Source: DATAEE01 sp036258175
GTDB lineage: Bacteria; Acidobacteriota; Vicinamibacteria; Vicinamibacterales; 2-12-FULL-66-21
Length of the DNA stretch: 64,000 nt
NCBI GenBank assembly: GCA_036258175.1
Contig: DATAEE010000061.1
Span: 1-64,000, forward strand
Direction of reading: 5' to 3'
The translations under genes were made by a program, and so were the position numbers. Below, in pieces: positions 51,287-58,738 of the stretch; the first letter of the stretch is position 1; every line of letters starts with the position of its first letter. The notes below the pieces were generated by a model. The model had not been told where the DNA came from, made no database searches, and worked only from the letters and a program-made list of their open reading frames with translations.

Positions 51287-52039
51287 CTATACCTTCAGGA
51301 ACGCCTCAGGATCGATCCACTGCCCCAGCTCCTGCTGGAACTTGCGCGACTTGTCGACCAGGATCTGCCCGTCGTCGGCGAGGACGATCCGGGCACGCTC
51401 GAGCGGTCTGGGCGCCGGCCCTTCGAAGTTGATACCAGTTGGCCGGAAGCCGCTCCCGTGGCACGGGCACTTGAACTTGTTCTCCGCTAAGAGCCAGTTC
51501 GGCGTGCACCCGAGGTGCGTGCACGTGACGAGGAGCGCGTAAAAGCCGGGCGCGTTATGAGCGACGTCGTTCGGCGTCCGCACGATCCAGACGCCGAACT
51601 TCTCCTTCCAGCGTTCATCGACGCCTGGCCCGTACTCCGATGGGAAACCTATCTTGAACTGCTGCGGCGGCTCGTTGAGGACGTTCGGGAACATGAACCG
51701 GCCGGTGGCGGCCAGGGCGGCGGCCGAGGCAGCCGTGAACGATCCCCAGGCGAGCGCAATCCAGCCGCGGCGCGTGAGGAGCGGGGACGAGTCGTCGGGT
51801 GCGCGGTCCGGTTTTTTCGCTGCTTCGGCGGCGACCGTCGTCGTCTTCCCTGCGAGCTTTTCCGCCGGAACAGCGGGGGCAGTCGGCTTCGGCGGAGGCG
51901 CCGGCTTGTGGGCGGCCGGCGCGGGGGCTGCCGGGGCGGCTGCGGCCGGCGCGACATGCGACGGCGTCAGCGGCTGGGCCGGCGGGTTCGGCGCCTTCTT
52001 CGGTGGATCCGCGGTTTCGTCAATCGGGTCGTCTGCCAC
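51287..52039 (-). CDS. Rieske iron-sulfur subunit of the bc complex
   Basis: 250 residues. A proline/alanine-rich N-terminal region of about 75 residues (VAPAAAAPAAPAPAAHK and so on) precedes the single membrane anchor (RRGWIALAWGSFTAASAAAL). The [2Fe-2S] site is CTHLGCTPNW and CPCHGSGFRP, with Cys and His ligands and the disulfide cysteines. The Pro/Ala stretch is an unusual addition before the anchor. Function: accepts an electron from quinol and passes it to cytochrome c. Neighbours are the HEAT protein upstream (18 bp) and cytochrome b downstream (15 bp). Confidence 0.93.
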   Translation of the reverse strand: MADDPIDETADPPKKAPNPPAQPLTPSHVAPAAAAPAAPAPAAHKPAPPPKPTAPAVPAEKLAGKTTTVAAEAAKKPDRAPDDSSPLLTRRGWIALAWGSFTAASAAALAATGRFMFPNVLNEPPQQFKIGFPSEYGPGVDERWKEKFGVWIVRTPNDVAHNAPGFYALLVTCTHLGCTPNWLLAENKFKCPCHGSGFRPTGINFEGPAPRPLERARIVLADDGQILVDKSRKFQQELGQWIDPEAFLKV

Positions 52040-52057
52040 GAATCTCCTTTAGGCTCC

Positions 52058-52954
52058 CTACGAATGCGGCCAGTCGCGCAGCGCTTCGAGCGCTGCCTGC
52101 CGGACCTTCAGACTGTCGTCCTGCCGGCTGAGCGAGACGATCGGCTCATGCAGCTCGGGCGCTTTCAGCCGGGAGGCCGCGCGCACGCCGCTGATCATCA
52201 CGTCGCCGATCGGATCGATGTTGGCGTCGCGCGGCACAGTCCGTGTGACCGTTTTCTGCACGTACGCTCGATCGAGCATCTGACGCAGGACGGGAACGCC
52301 ATCTGCTATCCCATCTTCCGCCAACGCGACCGCGGCATTCCACTGTACGTCGGGCGCGGGGTCGTTCAGCGCCGTGCGCAGCGTATCTCGCTGCGCATCG
52401 CCGGGTAGCACACCGAGGGCGAACACCACGACCTTTCGAACCCCCGCATCGTCGGAGGCGTACAACTTCTGGAGGTCCGGGACTGCGGCGGCATCCCCCG
52501 TTGCGCCAAGCGCCCAGACGACGGCGATGCGGGTTTCTGCGTCAGCCGGCAGTAGCGCGGCCAGAAGCGCCTCCGTCGCGCCCGCAGGCGGCGGCGTCAG
52601 GCGTCCGATCGCAAGCGCCAGATAGCGCTGGACTCTCGGATCGTCGCCCTGCGATTCCTGGAAGGCCTTGACGAGCGCCGGCCCAAGCCCGGGGCTCCGC
52701 TTCTGGAGCTCGGGATCCGCCATCCTTCGCGACAGTTCGTAAGCGGCGGGCCAACGCCGCGATCCGCGCGTCGTCTGCAGCTCAACCAGGTAGTCCTCCG
52801 CGGATCGCTCGTCCACCATCAGCATGCGGAAGCCCGCGTAGATCGCGACCACCACGGCCACCACGGCCAGCGGGATCAGAAAAAACTGGACGGCAAGGGG
52901 CGCGGCGGATGGACCCGGGCGGGGAGCGTCTTCACGCTCGACGAGTTTTTCCAT
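52058..52954 (-). CDS. HEAT-repeat membrane protein, first gene of the bc operon
   Basis: 298 residues. One membrane helix (FFLIPLAVVAVVVAIYAGF) near residues 25-45, then HEAT-like helical repeats: EALLAALLPADAETRIAVVW ALGATGDAAAVPD style units, VVVFALGVLPGDAQRDTLRT and ALNDPAPDVQWNAAVALAED. HEAT proteins are scaffolds. Co-transcription with Rieske, cytochrome b and cytochrome c genes suggests it assembles or stabilises the complex; this is inference. It begins 66 bp after dcd on the same strand, so it may share a transcript or have its own promoter. Confidence 0.82.
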   Translation of the reverse strand: MEKLVEREDAPRPGPSAAPLAVQFFLIPLAVVAVVVAIYAGFRMLMVDERSAEDYLVELQTTRGSRRWPAAYELSRRMADPELQKRSPGLGPALVKAFQESQGDDPRVQRYLALAIGRLTPPPAGATEALLAALLPADAETRIAVVWALGATGDAAAVPDLQKLYASDDAGVRKVVVFALGVLPGDAQRDTLRTALNDPAPDVQWNAAVALAEDGIADGVPVLRQMLDRAYVQKTVTRTVPRDANIDPIGDVMISGVRAASRLKAPELHEPIVSLSRQDDSLKVRQAALEALRDWPHS

Positions 52955-53020
52955 TCGTCCGTCTGAGGGAGTACCGTGTAGAACTGCGATTGAGTTTGTA
53001 CTACGAATGTTTCACGAAGG

Positions 53021-53575
53021 TCAAATCTTCGGCAGCGTCACGTCGAGCTGCGACTGGTACTTTCCGCGCTTGTCCGCGTATGAGGTCTCGCAGGGCTCAT
53101 CGCTCTGGAAGAAGAGCACCTGTGCGATTCCCTCGTTGGCGTAGATCTTGGCCGGCAGTGGCGTCGTGTTCGAGATCTCGAGCGTAGCGGTCCCCTCCCA
53201 CTCCGGCTCGAAGGGCGTCACGTTGACGATGATCCCGCAGCGGGCGTAAGTGGACTTTCCGAGGCATACCGTCAGCACGTCACGGGGAATCCGGAAGTAC
53301 TCGACGGTCCGCGCCAGCGCGAACGAGTTGGGCGGGACGATGCAGATCGGCGCCTTGATGTCGACGAACGACCGTGGATCGAACGCCTTCGGGTCGATGA
53401 CCGTCGTGTTGATGTTGGTGAAGACCTTGAACTCGTCGGCCACACGGATGTCGTAGCCGTACGAAGACACGCCGTACGACACGACTCCTGCCCGTACCTG
53501 GCGCTGCTCGAACGGCTCGATCATGCGGTGCTCGAGCGCCATGCGACGGATCCACTTGTCAGACTTGATAGCCAT
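53021..53575 (-). CDS. dcd: dCTP deaminase
   Basis: 184 residues, standard length. Deaminates dCTP to dUTP, supplying dTTP synthesis. Family blocks are complete: SYGYDIRVADEFKVF, PNSFALARTVEYFRIP, CLGKSTYARCGIIVNVTPFE, PEWEGTATLEISNTTP and a C-terminal IAQVLFFQSDE with YADKRGKYQ. A bifunctional dCTP deaminase/dUTPase is possible but not shown. It belongs to a minus-strand series ndk-DUF2905-dcd-bc operon, all with gaps below 70 bp. Confidence 0.93.
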   Translation of the reverse strand: MAIKSDKWIRRMALEHRMIEPFEQRQVRAGVVSYGVSSYGYDIRVADEFKVFTNINTTVIDPKAFDPRSFVDIKAPICIVPPNSFALARTVEYFRIPRDVLTVCLGKSTYARCGIIVNVTPFEPEWEGTATLEISNTTPLPAKIYANEGIAQVLFFQSDEPCETSYADKRGKYQSQLDVTLPKI

Positions 53576-53630
53576 GTCTTCTTTCTTTGTCTTGCGCTGC
53601 GCTGAGGTGAGCGACCGTCCGGTATCCCGG

Positions 53631-53825
53631 CTACCTTCGCAGCAATGTGAAAACGAGCGTGAGTATAAGCGACACGAGAATCGAGGTGCCCAGCGGAAAG
53701 TAGAACGTGATGCCGCCGCGGCGGAACGTGAAGTCTCCCGGCAGCCGTCCGAGCGGCAGGCCGAGCATCATCAGCGCGCCCGCGCCCGCGATCAGTAACC
53801 CGATGAGAAGAACTGTTTTACCCAC
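53631..53825 (-). CDS. DUF2905 small membrane protein
   Basis: 64 residues from GTG 53825. Two hydrophobic helices (GKTVLLIGLLIAGAGALMML and FPLGTSILVSLILTLVFTLL) flank GRLPGDFTFRRGGITFYF, the conserved core of DUF2905. Function unknown. It lies between ndk and dcd on the same strand. In many bacteria DUF2905 genes sit beside DNA-repair or nucleotide genes; that is general recollection, not evidence here. Confidence 0.88.
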   Translation of the reverse strand: MGKTVLLIGLLIAGAGALMMLGLPLGRLPGDFTFRRGGITFYFPLGTSILVSLILTLVFTLLRR

Positions 53826-53883
53826 GAAACGAGCGTCGTAGAAAAGAGCGTCGTAGCGCAGCCCTTCAGGGCTGCACCCGGCG

Positions 53884-54297
53884 TCAGATCAGTTCGATAC
53901 CAGCGAAGAAATACGCCACCTCGAACGCCGCGGTCTCCGGCGCGTCGGATCCGTGCGTCGCATTGCGCTCGATGGATGCGCCGAATTCCTTGCGGATCGT
54001 GCCACCGTCCGCCTTCGCCGGGTCGGTCGCGCCCATCAGCGTCCGCCACCTCTTGATCGCGTCCGGCGCTTCGAGCGCCAGCACCACCGCGGGTCCGGAC
54101 GACATGAACTCGGTCAGGCTCTTGAAGAAAGGCCGCTCCCGATGAACGGCGTAGAAACCTTCCGCTTCAGCTTTCGACAGACGGACGAGCCGCATGGCAC
54201 GAATCTGGAATCCCGACTCCTCGATGCGTTGAAGGATCTTGCCGGCGAGCCCGCGTCCGACGGCGTCCGGTTTGATGATGGCCAACGTCCGTTCCAT
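53884..54297 (-). CDS. ndk: Nucleoside-diphosphate kinase
   Basis: 137 residues. Transfers the gamma phosphate of ATP to NDPs through a phosphohistidine, H115 in RNATHGSDAPE. Other conserved blocks: TLAIIKPDAVGRGLAGKI, VHRERPFFKSLTEFMSSGP, ALEAPDAIKRWRTLMGATDP. Complete and of normal length. A perfect TATAAT (54312-54307) ends 9 nt before the ATG and there is no ribosome binding site, suggesting a leaderless transcript. Neighbours dcd and DUF2905 lie downstream. Confidence 0.95.
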   Translation of the reverse strand: MERTLAIIKPDAVGRGLAGKILQRIEESGFQIRAMRLVRLSKAEAEGFYAVHRERPFFKSLTEFMSSGPAVVLALEAPDAIKRWRTLMGATDPAKADGGTIRKEFGASIERNATHGSDAPETAAFEVAYFFAGIELI

Positions 54298-54313
54298 ATC
54301 CGGTGGATTATAT

Positions 54314-54502
54314 ATGCCTCAACACCCGACACAGAGTGACGATCCAGACGCTCAGAAGGGCGCGGTCGAGGGCGATCGGCCCGACCAGCCGCAGCACGCC
54401 AACCCGCATGGACCTGGCGTCAACGATCAGGGCCTGCCGAACGATCCCGTCGGGATCGCCGAGGACGTTCTCGGCGCCAACGAGGATGAGAGTCAGGGAT
54501 AG
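54314..54502 (+). CDS. Small acidic hydrophilic protein, function unknown
   Basis: 62 residues from ATG 54314: a disordered, D/P/G/N-rich sequence (TQSDDPDAQKGAVEGDRPDQ, HANPHGPGVNDQGLP, NDPVGIAEDVLGANEDESQG). There are no hydrophobic segments. It is divergent from ndk with only 16 bp between the start codons. Similar short proteins with a NDQGLPNDPVGIAEDVLG-like core occur in related genomes from memory. Presence of a real gene is likely but not proven. Confidence 0.5.
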   Translation: MPQHPTQSDDPDAQKGAVEGDRPDQPQHANPHGPGVNDQGLPNDPVGIAEDVLGANEDESQG

Positions 54503-54504
54503 AT

Positions 54505-54726
54505 AGATCGTGCCTCGGGATTCGGGCCTCGTGCCTCGGGCGGTACCTCGTGCCTCGGACCTCGGTGGTGCCTCGGACCTCGGTGGTGCGTCGGATCTCG
54601 GTGGTGCGTCGGATCTCGGTGGTGCCTCAGCGCCTCGGATCTGGCGAGGGACGAGCTACGAGGCACTGACGAGGAACGAGCGACGAGGCACTGCCCGAGG
54701 CACGTGGAACGAGGCCCGAGGCCCGT
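54505..54726. repeat. Low-complexity GCCTCG/CGAGGC cluster with 18-bp tandem repeat
   Basis: 54552-54623 holds four tandem copies of an 18-bp unit: GCCTCGGACCTCGGTGGT twice, then GCGTCGGATCTCGGTGGT twice. On either side GCCTCG occurs in the left half and CGAGGC in the right half, so the whole stretch could fold into a large imperfect hairpin. It separates the small acidic gene from korB. It is not a CRISPR: units are adjacent and there are no spacers. Confidence 0.85.
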
Positions 54727-55770
54727 TCAGCGAAGGGACTCGTTGATTTCGTCGAGCGCCGCTTTGTCCGGGCGGATGCGTTCGAGCGGCAACGTGGCCA
54801 GCGGTTCGTCGACGAGATTCAGCAGCTCGATGAAATCGTCGCGGTCCGGCTCGATGTAGAGCACGCCGGTCGCGAACTCGCCGCGGCGCGACGTCTCGTG
54901 CAGCAGCCGCATCGCCGTGATCCGATCCGTCGGGTCGTAGTCCTCGGCCACCTTCTTCAGATATAGGCGCGACCCGTCGTGCAGCGTGACTTCCTTGCTC
55001 GTGCCGGGGTCGTACTCGACGCTGATGTCCTCAAAAAACGGCACGAAGCTGACCTCGCCGAGCGGCTCGTCGTGATCCTTCACGTACGCGTAGCTCTTAG
55101 TCGATCCGTCGTGATCGTTGAACGTCACGCACGGCGACAGGACGTCGATCATGCACGTCCCGCGATGGCTGAGTGACGCCTTCAGGATTGAGAGCAGCTG
55201 CTTCTTGTCGCCAGAAAACGATCGCGCCACGAAGGTCGCGCCCAGCTCGATCGCGAGCGCGCACGTGTCGATCGGCGGCAGATCGTTGACGACGCCGGTC
55301 TTGAGCTTCGACCCGAGATCGGCCGTTGGCGAAAACTGACCTTTCGTCAGGCCGTAGCAGCCGTTGTCCTCGATGATGTAGACGATCGGCAGGTTCCGCC
55401 GCATCAGGTGCACGAACTGGCCGATGCCGATCGCGCCGGTGTCGCCGTCCCCCGACACGCCGATCGCGATCATCTTCCGGTTCGCCAGCATCGCGCCGGT
55501 GCCGACCGACGGCATCCGTCCGTGGACGGCGTTGAAGCCGTGAGACCCGCCCAGGAAGTACGCCGGGCTCTTGCTGGAGCACCCGATTCCCGACAGCTTG
55601 ATGACCTGGTTCGGATCGACTCCCATCTCGAAGAAGGCGTCGATGATGCGCTCGGAGATGGCGTTGTGTCCGCACCCGGCGCACAGCGTCGTCTTGCCGC
55701 CGCGATACGGCTGCATCTCGAGGCCGATCCGATTGGATTTCTTCCCGGGTTGAGGCGTCGTTACGCTCAT
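54727..55770 (-). CDS. korB: 2-oxoglutarate:ferredoxin oxidoreductase, beta subunit
   Basis: 347 residues. Holds thiamine diphosphate and the [4Fe-4S] cluster: CAGCGHNAISERIIDAFFEM, KLSGIGCSSKSPAYF, GVSGDGDTGAIGIGQFVHLM and SPCVTFND. HPHR-type segments VHGRMPSVGTGAMLANR also fit. With KorA it oxidises 2-oxoglutarate to succinyl-CoA and CO2 using ferredoxin instead of NAD. The start is 30 bp after the korA stop. The last gene of the sucC-sucD-korA-korB order on the minus strand. Confidence 0.95.
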   Translation of the reverse strand: MSVTTPQPGKKSNRIGLEMQPYRGGKTTLCAGCGHNAISERIIDAFFEMGVDPNQVIKLSGIGCSSKSPAYFLGGSHGFNAVHGRMPSVGTGAMLANRKMIAIGVSGDGDTGAIGIGQFVHLMRRNLPIVYIIEDNGCYGLTKGQFSPTADLGSKLKTGVVNDLPPIDTCALAIELGATFVARSFSGDKKQLLSILKASLSHRGTCMIDVLSPCVTFNDHDGSTKSYAYVKDHDEPLGEVSFVPFFEDISVEYDPGTSKEVTLHDGSRLYLKKVAEDYDPTDRITAMRLLHETSRRGEFATGVLYIEPDRDDFIELLNLVDEPLATLPLERIRPDKAALDEINESLR

Positions 55771-55800
55771 GGTGTCTGGTTCCTGTTCTATCCGTCGGGC

Positions 55801-57699
55801 TTACTCGCCGCCGACGCCGGAGCCGCCCGCGAACTCCACCGCGCGCTGCGCGGCCGGCGCTTTCAGACCCTCCTGCACCAGGACGTCGTCGGTGATCGAC
55901 CGCGCGTCGATGGGCAGGCCGTTGTAGTGCAGCACACTGCGGCAGCGCGCTGAGAGGTCGGGTGTCAGGTCGATCTTCATCAGCGACAACATCTGCGCGT
56001 CGCGATTCTGCTCGATGACGTAGACGCGGGGATGTCGCTCGATGAAGGCGGCCAGCTCGGGCGTGAACGGGTACGCCTGGAGGCGCAGGTACGAGGTCTT
56101 GAGGCCGTTCTCCCTCGTGAGTTGGTCGCGACTCTCCTCGACGGCCCAGTGGCTCGTTCCGTACGCCACGAACCCGATCTCGGCCCCAGGCTGCTCGTCC
56201 ACGATCGGCTTCGGGACCATCGTTTTCGCCGTCTCGAACTTACGCGCCAGCCTGTCGAGATTGTTCTGGTAGTCGTCGGGACGCTCACTGTACTGGCCGC
56301 GTGCGTTGTGACCGGATCCGCGCGCGAAGTACGCCGGCATGCCATCGCCCGGGATGGACCGGTAGGGGATCCCGTCGCCGTCGATATCCATGTAGCGGCC
56401 GAACTGCCCGCCCATTCGCTTCACGGCCTCGGGCGTCAGCAGCTTGCCCCGGTCGATCGGCTTGGTGGGATACGGGAACGGGTCCGACATCCAGGTATTC
56501 ATGCCGAGATCGAGGTCACTCATGACGAAGACGAGCGTCTGGAGACGTTCGGCGAGGTCGAAGGCGTCCATCGCCATCTGGTAGCACTCATCCACGGATG
56601 CCGGAATGAGGAGGACGTGCTTCGTGTCGCCGTGTGAATTCAGCGCGGCGAGCGTGATATCGCCCTGCGCCGTGCGCGTCGGGAGTCCAGTGGACGGACC
56701 CACGCGTTGGATGTCGAAGATGACGCCCGGAACTTCGGCGTAGTACGACAAGCCGGCGAACTCGGACATCAGCGAGACGCCCGGCCCCGAGGTCGACGTC
56801 ATCGCCCGCGCACCAGCCCAGCTCGCCCCGAGCACCATGCCGAGCGCCGCAATCTCATCCTCGGCCTGGACAATCGCGAACGTCGCCTTGCCGGTCGCCT
56901 TGTCCGTGCGGTACTTCCGCATGTAGCCGATGATCGCTTCCGGGAGCGATGACGACGGCGTGATCGGATACCAGGCGACGACCGTGCAGCCAGCCATCAC
57001 GCACCCGAGCGCGCCGGCGGCGTTCCCCTCGACGAGGATCTTCCCGCCTGTCTTGTCCATCGGCTCGAGCCACAAGGGATCGCGCTTCTCGAGACTCTGG
57101 GAAGCGAACTCGTAGCCTGCCTTCAGGGCGTTCAGGTTCAGCTCGATCGCCTTGGTCTTTTTCCCGAGCTGCTTCCGAAGCGCCTTCTCCATCTGGCCGA
57201 GGTCGGCGTTCAGGAGACGCGAGAGGATCCCGTCGTAGATCATGTTGCGGACGAGCCGGCGCAGCTTCGCGTCCGGGCACACGGCCGCCACGAGCTTGTC
57301 GAACGGGACCGGGTAAAACACGAGGTCGCCGCGCAGCTCTTTCAGCTTCAGCGGTTCGTCATAGACGACCGCGGCGCCGGCCTCGAGCGTGAGCACGTCC
57401 TCTTTCGCCGTCTCCGGGTTCATGGCGACGAGGAAGTCGATCTCCTTCTTACGCCCTATCCAGCCGTCCTTGTTCGCGCGAATCGTGTACCACGTCGGCA
57501 AGCCCGCGATGTTGGACGGGAAGAGGTTCTTGCCCGAAACAGGTATGCCCATCTGAAAGATCGAGCGCAGCAGTACCAGGTTGGCGGTCTGGCTGCCCGA
57601 TCCGTTGACCGTGGCGACCTGAATGCTGAAGTCGTTCACCACTCGGCGGGTCGATGATTGGGACGCGGTCTCCTGGACCGCGACGTCTGAAGCTGGCAT
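55801..57699 (-). CDS. korA: 2-oxoglutarate:ferredoxin oxidoreductase, fused gamma-alpha subunit
   Basis: 632 residues. The N-terminal gamma domain (about 20-215) has VATVNGSGSQTANLVLLRSI, FPSNIAGLPTWYTIRANKDG and FLVAMNPETAKEDVLTLEAG. The alpha domain has VAWYPITPSSSLPEAIIGYM, VQAEDEIAALGMVLGASWAG, TSTSGPGVSLMSEFAGLSYY and GPSTGLPTRTAQGDI, which bind thiamine diphosphate and CoA. The start lies 10 bp after sucD. A perfect TATAAT (57714-57709), which overlaps the sucD stop, ends 9 nt before the ATG and no ribosome binding site is visible, so korA may also be transcribed from its own leaderless promoter. Confidence 0.95.
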   Translation of the reverse strand: MPASDVAVQETASQSSTRRVVNDFSIQVATVNGSGSQTANLVLLRSIFQMGIPVSGKNLFPSNIAGLPTWYTIRANKDGWIGRKKEIDFLVAMNPETAKEDVLTLEAGAAVVYDEPLKLKELRGDLVFYPVPFDKLVAAVCPDAKLRRLVRNMIYDGILSRLLNADLGQMEKALRKQLGKKTKAIELNLNALKAGYEFASQSLEKRDPLWLEPMDKTGGKILVEGNAAGALGCVMAGCTVVAWYPITPSSSLPEAIIGYMRKYRTDKATGKATFAIVQAEDEIAALGMVLGASWAGARAMTSTSGPGVSLMSEFAGLSYYAEVPGVIFDIQRVGPSTGLPTRTAQGDITLAALNSHGDTKHVLLIPASVDECYQMAMDAFDLAERLQTLVFVMSDLDLGMNTWMSDPFPYPTKPIDRGKLLTPEAVKRMGGQFGRYMDIDGDGIPYRSIPGDGMPAYFARGSGHNARGQYSERPDDYQNNLDRLARKFETAKTMVPKPIVDEQPGAEIGFVAYGTSHWAVEESRDQLTRENGLKTSYLRLQAYPFTPELAAFIERHPRVYVIEQNRDAQMLSLMKIDLTPDLSARCRSVLHYNGLPIDARSITDDVLVQEGLKAPAAQRAVEFAGGSGVGGE

Positions 57700-57708
57700 A
57701 TAGAGGAA

Positions 57709-57714
57709 ATTATA
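57709..57714 (-). promoter_or_regulatory. Candidate -10 element (TATAAT) of korA
   Basis: Perfect TATAAT on the minus strand, overlapping the TAA stop of sucD, 9 nt before the korA ATG. No good -35 is seen 17-18 bp upstream, which weakens the call. Confidence 0.35.
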
Positions 57715-58621
57715 GCAGTGCCTGGGGGTTCGGGCCTCGTGTCTCGTGCGTGCTAAGGAGGCGCGTTGCGACGGCTTTGCCGATGTCGGCGGGACTCTTC
57801 ACGACCGTGACGCCCGCCTGCTCGAGCGCGGTCATCTTCTCGGCGGCCGTACCTTTGCCGCCGGCGATAATCGCGCCCGCGTGCCCCATCCGGCGTCCCG
57901 GCGGAGCGGTCTGGCCTGCGATGAACCCGACGACCGGCTTCCGGAAGTGTTTCGTGATCCAGGCGGCCGCCTCTTCCTCCGCCGAACCGCCGATCTCGCC
58001 AATCATCACGACCGCTTCGGTCTCGGCGTCCTTCGCGAACAGTTCCAGGGCGTCGATGAACGTCGTGCCGATCAGCGGGTCGCCGCCGATGCCGATGCAC
58101 GTCGTCTGACCGAGACCGAGCCGCGTGAGCTGGTGGATCGCCTCATAGGTCAGCGTGCCGCTCTTCGACACGATCCCGACGCGGCCGCGCTGGCAGATGT
58201 GGCCGGGGATGATGCCCGCCTTCGCCTCGCCGGCGGTGATGATGCCCGGGCAGTTCGGACCGATGAGGCGCGTCTTGCGTGGCGCGAGGAACGTCAGCGC
58301 GCGCATCATGTCGAGCGTCGGAATCCCTTCGGTGATGCAGACGGTGAGCGCCAGGCACGCGTCGGCCGCCTCCATCACCGCGTCGGCAGCAAAGGCCGGC
58401 GGAACGAAGATGACCGACGCGTTCGCCCCGGTCTGGCGCACCGCCGCTTCGACCGTGTCGAAGATCGGCCAGCCTTCGTGGGTCGTTCCACCCTTTCCCG
58501 GCGTCACGCCTCCGACGAGCGTTGTCCCGTAGGCCGCGGCCGCTTTGGCGTGGAAGGTGCCCTCGCGGCCGGTCAGGCCCTGGACGAGGAGGCGTGTGTT
58601 CTTGTCGATTAATACGGACAT
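57710..58621 (-). CDS. sucD: Succinate-CoA ligase, alpha subunit
   Basis: 303 residues, somewhat longer than the usual 290. CoA-binding Rossmann fold (RLLVQGLTGREGTFHAKAAA, YGTTLVGGVTPGKGG), the phospho-histidine site in GRRMGHAGAIIAGG, and PNCPGIITAGEAKAGIIPGH. The C-terminal extension (STHETRGPNPQALL) comes from a CTCGTG-rich stretch like the neighbouring low-complexity DNA. With SucC it makes ATP or GTP from succinyl-CoA. There is no clear ribosome binding site; a hairpin (58635-58658) lies 14 nt upstream of the start. Confidence 0.95.
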   Translation of the reverse strand: MSVLIDKNTRLLVQGLTGREGTFHAKAAAAYGTTLVGGVTPGKGGTTHEGWPIFDTVEAAVRQTGANASVIFVPPAFAADAVMEAADACLALTVCITEGIPTLDMMRALTFLAPRKTRLIGPNCPGIITAGEAKAGIIPGHICQRGRVGIVSKSGTLTYEAIHQLTRLGLGQTTCIGIGGDPLIGTTFIDALELFAKDAETEAVVMIGEIGGSAEEEAAAWITKHFRKPVVGFIAGQTAPPGRRMGHAGAIIAGGKGTAAEKMTALEQAGVTVVKSPADIGKAVATRLLSTHETRGPNPQALL

Positions 58622-58634
58622 CTTTTGTTGTTTT

Positions 58635-58658
58635 GCGCTGGGGCCCCACCCCCAGCGC
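58635..58658. repeat. Hairpin between sucC and sucD
   Basis: GCGCTGGGG (58635-58643) pairs with CCCCAGCGC (58650-58658) around 6 nt. In the minus-strand transcript it ends 14 nt before the sucD ATG. It may modulate translation or mRNA stability; it lacks a T-run on the minus strand. Confidence 0.6.
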
Positions 58659-58665
58659 CTGCCAA

Positions 58666-58706
58666 CCTTCGACTCCGCTCAGGTTGGCCCTGAGCCTGCC
58701 GAAGGG
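58666..58706. repeat. REP-like palindrome between sucC and sucD
   Basis: CCTTCG (58666-58671) and GCTCAGG (58677-58683) pair with CCCTGAGC (58688-58695) and CGAAGGG (58700-58706). This resembles a palindromic repeat dispersed in many bacterial genomes. It fills most of the 117-bp sucC-sucD gap, so the two genes may not be tightly coupled. Confidence 0.65.
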
Positions 58707-58738
58707 CCACGCCTCGCTCACGTTCGGCGCGCTGGTTG

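Noticed and set aside
54552..54623. CRISPR array
   Set aside because: The four 18-bp units are directly adjacent with no spacers, and there are no cas genes.
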